A stretch of 64,000 bases of DNA from Liolophura sinensis (taxonomy: Eukaryota; Mollusca; Polyplacophora; Chitonida; Chitonidae), in the NCBI RefSeq assembly GCF_032854445.1, contig NC_088295.1, positions 53,859,249 to 53,923,248 on the forward strand, given 5' to 3'. The stretch's first letter is position 1. Each line of letters begins with the position of its first letter. This document shows positions 62,301-64,000 of this stretch, in pieces. Position numbers and translations under genes: made by a program. The notes below the pieces were generated by a model, which was given only the letters and a program-made list of their open reading frames with translations, made no database searches and was not told where the DNA came from.

Positions 62301-63494
62301 CCGCAGGTTGCTGGCAGATGTATGGCCAGAGAGGAAGCCAGCATGAGCTGGACTTGAACTCACAGCGACTGCATTGGTGAGAGGCTTATGGGTCATTACG
62401 CTGTGCTAGCGCGCTAACCAACCAAGCCACGGAGGCCACAAAACTTCAAATTATACAACAGGAGAAATATCTTGCAAATGGTTTTGTTCCATCCTTCCAT
62501 ATGCCTCTCAAAGAAGTTGTTTGTAGGTAACTTCTTTCCTTCTCACTCTTTTGGCTCCCTCGAAATTTAACATATGTAGCTAAGGTTATGAAAACAAAAG
62601 TTAAAGAAAAATGAAATTACAAATTCTGGATACTACACTAATGACCCAAATTAGCCTCCAATATAGAGATGCATGATGAGGGTTCAAATATTACAGAAAC
62701 TTATATCCTTGGTCACATGTTTACCTACATATTCATGTACAAAAGATCAAATCTCAGTTGGATTGGAGAGTTTGGTACATTGGACTAAGGTGTCTTAAGA
62801 CTCACAATCTGTTCATCAGTCAATCTGCTGGAGCTGTGTTTGTGGGGCTTGGCACTCCCATGCCACTTGGCAGGCCCCCTCCAGCTGAGAACCTTACACA
62901 GGTGCTGGAGAGACTGGTCATTGAATAACTTCACTTTTAGCGTCTTGTTTATGGCAGGGTTTTTCACTACCTGAGGGAGGTAAACAAAACCACATTAATA
63001 AAACTAGATTAATAATACGGTGGACTAAGAAGTTTTTTATTCACTTTGGATTCCATGATCAAAAAAATATATATGTCTTAGCTTAATTTGTCCATCAACT
63101 TTGTTTAACTTTTGTGCTTTTTCACATGTGTACATGTACTTGGGCCTATTTTTATTGAACTATTGTTGTGTAGTACTGTAACTGCAAACATTTGTTTCAA
63201 AAAAATGTAGTTTTAGTTAAAAAGTAAAGGTTATAAAATATTGATTTTAATGTTGAAAATTTTACATATAAGTTAAAAGTTACAGTAAGTTTCAACAGTA
63301 AATCTAAAATGGATCAAGTTCTAAGCCCAGTAAAATCCAGATTGAACAGTATCATAACTGTTTCTTTTTTCAAACTGAGTTATGGTCTTAATTTTTGTTA
63401 ATTTTTGTTACCTGCTGGAGAACAGTCAGTAACACAGTCTGAATGGCCTCCAGCTTATCCATGTGCATATCTTTGAAAACCGCTTGAAGTAACA
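31290..63494 (-). CDS. URB1: URB1 (NPA1), nucleolar pre-ribosome scaffold, 30 exons, 5' end outside window
   Basis: URB1/Npa1 is a large helical-repeat protein of the nucleolus needed for early assembly of the 60S ribosomal subunit and 3' processing of pre-rRNA. Thirty exons total 5,727 bases, about 1,908 residues; human URB1 is about 2,270, so roughly the first tenth to sixth is missing to the right. Recognised blocks: GIIFYDNSFGTSSR (human GINFYDASLGT), PFLWGSKARQYYS, VLELLDRDRMARSVHHFPL, DCYDPCFLLTVL, LFHQHVEGSKFTGKHQVLYL, FLDVPEFYKLFNSSSFE and AVILGAYQATLS, in the human order. The N-terminal Npa1-type region lies in exons 1-11 and the C-terminal conserved region in exons 19-29. Every splice phase joins in frame, which argues that no exon is missed. 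Exon 19 of this set carries two apparent one-base deletions. Introns are packed with minisatellites and SINEs. Confidence 0.93.
31659..32425 (-). CDS. URB1: URB1 exon 29
   Basis: 767 bases, acceptor GTGTATTGCCAG, donor AGGG|GTAAGT. Starts DTTPVESATRCLSTLLSV and includes LSALTLLLDVYTMLYEAWEE-like helices; ends FNPDQPADR. Leu-rich, with two Trp-rich helices (RWLPSCEPEP, LLQWVKSWI). Confidence 0.9.
33227..33379 (-). CDS. URB1: URB1 exon 28
   Basis: Acceptor TTCTTACTCACAG, donor TTTGA|GTAAGT. Encodes CGFPDRIPLLISVVDALWTA, a basic loop SKRKRP, and GVLMLLRQIIGQF. Confidence 0.88.
33462..33882. repeat. about 28-bp tandem repeat, imperfect
   Basis: AACCAGGGAAACCATGGCAT plus CTATGGCT, about 15 units with many indels, in URB1 intron 27-28. 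Confidence 0.88.
34034..34137 (-). CDS. URB1: URB1 exon 27
   Basis: Acceptor GGCTTCAGGTTCAG, donor AATAG|GTGAGG. ILKILQTACREKTVAS and VRKEGFLTSLAGMVEN align with human ILEILQNAAQ and LLTWILHILE. Confidence 0.9.
34401..34544 (-). CDS. URB1: URB1 exon 26
   Basis: Acceptor TTGATTTTCAG, donor GCAAG|GTAAAA. WMLELLTTGLRETSDYRIYQ and RRFVFKLLITFYQS align with human WVFGVLRQGIRDKQCYELC. Confidence 0.92.
34937..35060. repeat. 43-bp tandem repeat, 3 copies
   Basis: TCTGTCACAACAAGCAACGC plus CTCTTGCTGACTCTGGATT in URB1 intron 25-26. Confidence 0.9.
35121..35227 (-). CDS. URB1: URB1 exon 25
   Basis: Acceptor CTGATTAG, donor TTTGAG|GTGAGA. SHMFMEVNAFLLLKPDMNFL and PEFYKLFNSSSFE match human EHMYLKVSNFLLSHEYLN and PGFYQFFYSSDFE closely. 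Confidence 0.94.
35556..35800. repeat. about 41-bp tandem repeat, about 6 copies
   Basis: AAAGAAACTGCTGTACTCAG plus AGTAAAGCACTGACCTGTGTT with variants (AAATATTGACC, GAAGGGAACTGCTGTCC), in URB1 intron 24-25. Confidence 0.88.
35860..36142 (+). mobile_element. tRNA-headed SINE, full length, with target duplication
   Basis: GGGGCCTCCATGGCTCAGTT head to (AAAT)n tail. It is flanked by a perfect 11-bp duplication AAATTAAATGA at 35849-35859 and 36143-36153. It lies antisense in URB1 intron 24-25, and the clean ends make it a good reference copy for the family. Confidence 0.95.
36233..36505 (-). CDS. URB1: URB1 exon 24
   Basis: Acceptor TTTTTTTTGTTAG, donor CCAG|GTGAGA. FVESRCLGYLFASLSCHDEA, then GYLALSLFHQHVEGSKF, then QVLYLMKTFRNSVKEPNMKL. 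This is the most conserved URB1 block (human ALGLTVTALSSYDPQMRA, YYSHLEGARF, QLLYLLDVVRNGI). Confidence 0.96.
36555..36775. repeat. 53-bp tandem repeat, 4 copies
   Basis: GTGTTTTACTTTTTGCTCGA plus CACATTATTTCAGAAACAAGACTGTGTATCCTG, 53-bp spacing (36611, 36664, 36717), in URB1 intron 23-24. Confidence 0.9.
37043..37139 (-). CDS. URB1: URB1 exon 23
   Basis: Acceptor GATGTTGTTAG, donor CCAG|GTAAGT. SVEEASDLKTEVDCYDPCF and LLTVLIQILGP match human DLDGLYDPCFLLQLFSEL. Confidence 0.92.
37226..37423 (+). mobile_element. SINE, head-truncated
   Basis: Begins at CAGCTCATACAGGCTTCC and continues to (AAAT)n; the tRNA-like head is absent. URB1 intron 22-23. Confidence 0.88.
37914..38073 (-). CDS. URB1: URB1 exon 22
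   Basis: Acceptor GTCATTTTGTAG, donor ACAG|GTATGT. PFLWGSKARQYYSMKTKGRS and PGQVLELLDRDRMARSVHHF match human LLWGPAAVEH and ILRLLDRDRMMQTILHFP. Confidence 0.95.
38794..38857 (-). CDS. URB1: URB1 exon 21
   Basis: Acceptor TTGTTTTCAG, donor TTCAA|GTAAGA. KLLKMLMLYEKSGVDLAAF matches human LLLLLRAYEQNKLSLINF. Only 64 bases. Confidence 0.92.
39260..39370 (-). CDS. URB1: URB1 exon 20
   Basis: Acceptor TGATATTTTCAG, donor ACAG|GTACAA. NLVSLLVKIVQLCPGCCQ and NVAVILGAYQATLSHT match human HFAVLLGAYGATLS. Confidence 0.93.
39544..39711 (-). CDS. URB1: URB1 exon 19, two apparent one-base deletions
   Basis: Acceptor TTTTTTAATAG, donor AAAG|GTGATT. Three frames are needed in turn: HQYTESLALSVLTEFIDVVY, then AGSDCPLSLLDLHLIIVN, then LKCLPVLFDEEGESVK. 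The last matches human SHTDFLPVM. The length is 168; the phases of exons 18 and 20 call for 170, exactly two more bases. The breaks fall near 39649 and near 39593. All other exons are clean. Confidence 0.8.
40011..40151 (-). mobile_element. SINE, tail and core only
   Basis: TATTTATTTATTTGATTGGT through GGTGGAAACCAGTAGAGCC to GCAGGTTGCTGACAGACC. URB1 intron 18-19. Confidence 0.88.
40875..40948 (-). CDS. URB1: URB1 exon 18
   Basis: Acceptor ATATTTCTAG, donor CTGAA|GTAAGT. Encodes LMNTDDLKADEVVEMWPSLV and KLIL. Phase fits both neighbours. Confidence 0.85.
41037..41127 (+). mobile_element. SINE tail fragment
   Basis: CTCACCATAATTCTGGCCACC to GTGAAATATTCTTGAGTATG and a short (AAAT)n tail. URB1 intron 17-18. 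Confidence 0.85.
41270..41500 (-). mobile_element. SINE, diverged copy
   Basis: GTTTGATTGGTGTTTTATGCC through GGGAACCGGGTAGAGCCAG, GGTTGTTGACAGACC and TTTGAACTCACAGTGACC. The tRNA head is largely decayed. URB1 intron 17-18. Confidence 0.82.
41972..42210 (-). CDS. URB1: URB1 exon 17
   Basis: Acceptor TTTCATTTTTAG, donor CTGAAG|GTATAC. Encodes KLLKKVFAGLVRRVKETSL, then LETLSLACGYLEDNLVPNKH and LILTCLRSFLSKE. Helical repeat-like. Confidence 0.88.
42337..46705. repeat. 99-bp tandem repeat, about 44 copies
   Basis: The unit begins AGTCACTGATGTGGCAGAAA and contains CAGATTGTGGGTTTGTTATA, ACAAATGTTATACCCATCAC and AATGGTTAAGCCAGTTCACT. Spacing is 99 (42337, 42436, 42535). Each copy carries the 12-base palindrome TTGTTATAACAA or its broken form TTGTTATAGCAA. 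Variants (CCC/CAC before ATCAC, TGTG/TGCG, ATAAC/ATAGC) are scattered in blocks. It fills almost all of URB1 intron 16-17. Confidence 0.97.
46929..47066 (-). CDS. URB1: URB1 exon 16
   Basis: Acceptor ATCTGCTTTACAG, donor TGCAG|GTAAGA. DSSSLEEVKKRCLSMVPWVI, then SDDPYKALLWLSMIQVA. Confidence 0.88.
47414..48329 (-). CDS. URB1: URB1 exon 15
   Basis: The longest exon, 916 bases. Acceptor CTATTTTCAG, donor ATGG|GTAAGT. It begins with a basic segment KSKSRKSEITVYFDLLEDLI, then a Ser/Glu-rich acidic linker (STQLTDGQTKSSESESSE). Helical repeats follow: VLTLQLSKIAKMLDLSG, TVPVLVKITQSLLSHHHKI, YLPIMDNNHYQQICLSFV. Confidence 0.9.
48856..49068 (-). CDS. URB1: URB1 exon 14
   Basis: Acceptor TTCTATGTGAACAG, donor ACAAG|GTAATG. 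EKKLSYEKLDYPDGVGADLL, then KAYMKRLRHGMAELDMEAML, LVQQLMLYLRVAITSN. Confidence 0.88.
49160..49330. repeat. dispersed repeat with GGAGGAAAC core
   Basis: GATCGGTGTTTATGTCAGG, GGGTGGAGGAAACGGAGCAA and CCCAGGTACTTGACAAACC are typical of interspersed elements sharing a GGAGGAAACCGG core. URB1 intron 13-14. Confidence 0.5.
49470..49660. repeat. dispersed repeat copy, element A
   Basis: Second copy of the element at 1-230, sharing CAGCCACATTAT, ACCTCTCAGTGCT and CATTCTTAAAGTCATTAGTA. Confidence 0.6.
49771..49925 (-). CDS. URB1: URB1 exon 13
   Basis: Acceptor ATATTTGTTGCAG, donor GCCAG|GTCAGT. CVPFLSRVLLDLLHSQQDPV, then ADFFASSPLLPYFISWLP. Confidence 0.88.
50170..50334. repeat. (TA)n with periodic ACAG interruptions
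   Basis: TA tracts of 8-18 bases separated by ACAG about every 15-25 bases, then a pure run of about 50. It is open in several frames on both strands, which has no meaning. URB1 intron 12-13. Confidence 0.95.
50518..50576 (-). CDS. URB1: URB1 exon 12
   Basis: Acceptor TTGTATGTACAG, donor GATG|GTAGGT. Encodes FMFSPLPVVAMEISDKDND. At 59 bases it is the smallest exon; phases 2 and 1 match both neighbours. Confidence 0.82.
51060..51177 (-). CDS. URB1: URB1 exon 11
   Basis: Acceptor TTTTTTTTGTCTGCTTAG, donor GATAG|GTGAGG. Encodes ILKMKGIDDLTEEENKQLQ and VKIEDREVVKD, a charged, low-conservation linker. Confidence 0.83.
51441..51530 (-). mobile_element. SINE tail fragment
   Basis: TATTATGATTGGTGTTTTACG to CAGCCAGCATAATGGTGGG. 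A decayed plus-oriented fragment is at 51715-51790. URB1 intron 10-11. Confidence 0.8.
51894..52140 (-). CDS. URB1: URB1 exon 10
   Basis: Acceptor ACGTTTTTGTAG, donor GATG|GTAGGT. MISGTGFFEVNPDEILLWLK, then TTLLNNPYQYMDKVVDYFSE match human TTGLLQNRDEVTLW and LLVTNPFPYTDRL. Confidence 0.92.
52361..52428 (+). pseudogene. tRNA-like sequence, degenerate
   Basis: TTAGCTCAGGTGGTAGAGTG fits an A box and D arm, GGATTTCTAATTTTG an anticodon arm reading TCT, and TGTTCAAATCC a B box. The acceptor stem does not pair, so this is a tRNA pseudogene or a different SINE head. URB1 intron 9-10. Confidence 0.4.
52624..52725 (-). CDS. URB1: URB1 exon 9
   Basis: Acceptor TTGTGTTTGGCAG, donor CCAGG|GTAACA. Encodes IEDGHSVTYLLLDMMLHTAL and PHLSQETVKLVTR, 34 codons, phase 0 at both ends. 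Confidence 0.88.
52775..52912. repeat. about 33-bp tandem repeat, 4 copies
   Basis: GTATAAGACTGGCCTTGTAA plus CATGGATAGTATT. URB1 intron 8-9. Confidence 0.9.
52914..53023 (+). mobile_element. SINE, 3' half
   Basis: GGGGTTCCCCCAGGCTCTGC through TGAAATATTCTTTAGTATGG and an A-rich tail; it abuts the 33-bp array. Confidence 0.82.
53430..54600 (-). repeat. 46-bp tandem repeat carrying a 5' splice site, about 25 copies
   Basis: On the minus strand the unit is CAACAAGTTCCATGGACCAA plus AACGGTAAGATTTACTGTCCAGAAGC. The copy nearest the gene start overlaps the end of URB1 exon 8, so nearly every unit repeats the exon end and its donor ACG|GTAAGA. In 54290-54560 a 46-bp unit alternates with a 41-bp form (AACAGGTTATGGACC), making an 87-bp period that keeps the URB1 frame open to 54216. 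Confidence 0.95.
54582..54835 (-). CDS. URB1: URB1 exon 8, donor inside a tandem array
   Basis: Acceptor TTTATGTTTGGCAG. ERVRELGVMVKLEEVLSLYM, then ASLLEGVRAMLWAQHGEEEP, IQLQLNLLKILSNTDSQQ. The first donor (AAAACG|GTAAGA) gives 254 bases and phase 0, which fits exon 9. The last ten codons belong to the repeat unit. Confidence 0.85.
54849..55232. repeat. about 28-bp tandem repeat, about 13 copies
   Basis: CATCAAGGAGAAACCAATCA plus CTAATA, with ATATCATC inserts in some units. URB1 intron 7-8. Confidence 0.9.
55344..55464 (-). CDS. URB1: URB1 exon 7
   Basis: Acceptor GTGTTGTGTTAG, donor GAAG|GTAAGA. SLPSCQLIMQTWETVTSTS, then a Ser/Thr/Gly-rich linker (SSSQGKTPGKQTDVTPGEA). Confidence 0.87.
55830..56016 (-). 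mobile_element. SINE, head-less diverged copy
   Basis: TTTGATTCATGTTTTACGTC through GGGAGAAAACAGGACAGAGCC to AGGTTGCTGACAGACC. URB1 intron 6-7, ending 26 bases before exon 6. Confidence 0.82.
56042..56209 (-). CDS. URB1: URB1 exon 6
   Basis: Acceptor TCTCTACATCCAG, donor CAAAG|GTAGGT. HKSVSVQDGVLDMVLVVLRK, then RFTPAQKAWFLESFTDMLTK. Confidence 0.9.
56248..56400 (-). mobile_element. decayed SINE-like sequence
   Basis: ATTTATTATTTCATCAGAGT, TCACTTATATGACAGCGGCC and TTGGTGGAGAGAACC follow the SINE tail order but are strongly diverged. URB1 intron 5-6. Confidence 0.5.
56855..56986 (-). CDS. URB1: URB1 exon 5
   Basis: Acceptor ACGTTTCACAG, donor CTAAAG|GTATCT. VYDRVSSAPPPSKLPAHMEI, then TVLDIVQKLMFPPVLEDLLQ. 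Confidence 0.9.
57432..57627 (-). CDS. URB1: URB1 exon 4
   Basis: Acceptor TAAATGTTTATGTGACAG, donor TGTAAG|GTATGA. NVNPLLSTLLHNLNTYFSEP, then VQELIINILVTSPDQIEGYV and WVERVQFLCK match human VAELVVNIFKVCPDLLNKY and WLNNIKLLNK. Confidence 0.93.
58401..58422. repeat. (AT)n microsatellite
   Basis: Eleven AT units in URB1 intron 3-4. Confidence 0.9.
58611..58705 (-). mobile_element. SINE tail fragment
   Basis: TCATTTGAGTGGTGTTTTGTG to GGCGGCCAGCATTATGGTGG. URB1 intron 3-4. Confidence 0.82.
59690..59817 (-). CDS. URB1: URB1 exon 3
   Basis: Acceptor GTTTACATACACAG, donor TCACG|GTGGGT. VITQSEEDQVLVKSLVIEVL, then THLCCVQKTGIIFYDNSFGT match human LVHSFLMDLCCSLKHGINFY and DASLGTSGR, a strong family anchor. 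Confidence 0.95.
59995..61933. repeat. 38-bp tandem repeat, about 51 copies
   Basis: The unit is CCCTGGGTATACCACCAAAC plus TTTTACACAGGTAAAGTG. Variants (CCCC versus CCACC, GTCAAG, AAACTCC) form higher-order blocks about 190 bp and longer; some multi-unit segments recur almost exactly (compare 60568-60960 with 61404-61840). Every plus-strand copy has CACAG|GTAAAG, a consensus donor, but URB1 is transcribed from the other strand. URB1 intron 2-3. Confidence 0.97.
62188..62437 (-). mobile_element. tRNA-headed SINE, near full length, with target duplication
   Basis: (TATT)n tail at the left, GGAGGCCTCCGTGGCTTGGTT-type head at the right (minus strand), and a small deletion after TACTCAAG. It is flanked by a 14-bp duplication ACAAAACWTCAAAT at 62174-62187 and 62438-62451 with one mismatch. 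URB1 intron 2-3, sense to the gene. Confidence 0.92.
62806..62970 (-). CDS. URB1: URB1 exon 2
   Basis: Acceptor TTTGTTTACCTCCCTCAG, donor CAGATT|GTGAGT. VVKNPAINKTLKVKLFNDQS, then LCKVLSWRGPAKWHG and a basic Ser/His/Lys loop. Matches the human V.KT.K..FF...L..L..LY.W block. Confidence 0.9.
63412..63494 (-). CDS. URB1: URB1 exon 1 of those in the window
   Basis: Acceptor TTTGTTCATTCAG, donor CAGCAG|GTAACA. Encodes LLQAVFKDMHMDKLEAIQTV and LLTVLQQ. It starts in phase 1, so at least one more exon lies upstream, outside the window. Confidence 0.88.
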
Positions 63495-63543
63495 CTGAAT
63501 GAACAAAGTGTAAAGAAAACAACAAAATGACACTACAGCAGTC

Positions 63544-63673
63544 ATTTATTTATTTATTTATTTATCTGATTGGTGTTTTACGGTGTACTCAAGAATATTT
63601 CACTTATGCAACGACGGCCAGCATTATGGTGGGAGGAAACCAGGCATAGCCCAGGGGAAACCCCAGCAGGCAA
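63544..63673 (-). mobile_element. SINE, tail and core only
   Basis: TTTATCTGATTGGTGTTTTAC through GGGAGGAAACCAGGCATAGCC. A further diverged minus-strand copy spans 63757-63910 (TTGTATGATGACCACCAGTG, GGGCAGGTTGCTGGCGGACC). Confidence 0.85.
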
Positions 63674-64000
63674 TTAAATGAGAACGTGTTAACAGTGATT
63701 GTTGCTGAATGCTATGCTCAGAAATATTTATAAAAAGTGTGGCCACTTACATGTATATGTTATTTATTTATATGAATTTTGTTTTCCCCCCGTAATCTAG
63801 AATATTTCACTTGTATGATGACCACCAGTGTTATGGTGGGAGGAAAGTCCATGATCATGGGCAGGTTGCTGGCGGACCTTCCCACATACTACCGCAGAGG
63901 GAACCAGCAGGTCATATTTACGGGTGTAGGATAATGGGCTCGGGCTAAACGACTAACTCTTGCAAGTTACTGACAAACTCTGTCAAATAAAGTATACCAT

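Overview
This is eukaryotic nuclear DNA, most likely from a mollusc (probably a bivalve) or another lophotrochozoan. The reasons are spliced genes with long introns, a globin X-type gene, many copies of one tRNA-headed SINE with a TTTA/AAAT-rich tail that I associate with mollusc genomes, and a very high load of minisatellites. No prokaryotic features, operons or CRISPR arrays are present. All gene calls come from reading ORFs, splice signals and remembered family motifs; no search was run.

Layout. (1) 0.9-5.2 kb, minus strand: a two-exon globin X-like gene with an N-terminal Met-Gly-Cys acylation motif; its second exon carries an apparent frameshift. (2) 5.2-21.5 kb: gene-poor DNA filled with tandem arrays (65-, 32-, 66-, 86-, 30- and 192-bp units), SINEs, and a perfect 54-bp inverted repeat enclosing the 30-bp array. 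(3) 21.7-22.5 kb, minus strand: an intact exon for a papain-like cysteine protease of the herpesvirus-tegument (peptidase C76) type, with Cys and Asp-Ser-His in place. (4) 25.3-28.8 kb, plus strand: a complete six-exon gene of the C22orf15/CXorf65 family (179 aa), all introns phase 1, one a GC-AG intron. (5) 31.0 kb to beyond the right edge, minus strand: 30 exons of URB1 (NPA1), the large nucleolar scaffold of early 60S ribosome assembly, about 1,908 residues including the C-terminus. The first exons lie outside the window.

Every URB1 exon-exon phase agrees with its neighbour except within one exon (39544-39711), which needs two single-base corrections. Together with the globin frameshift this suggests indel errors in the assembly or recent lesions. 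URB1 introns hold at least eight tandem arrays, including about 44 copies of a 99-bp unit, about 51 copies of a 38-bp unit, and about 25 copies of a 46-bp unit that begins inside an exon and repeats that exon's own 5' splice site. The genes have unrelated roles (heme protein, protease, unknown small protein, ribosome assembly) and share no evident pathway. C22orf15-like and URB1 converge tail to tail with about 2.2 kb between their polyadenylation signals.
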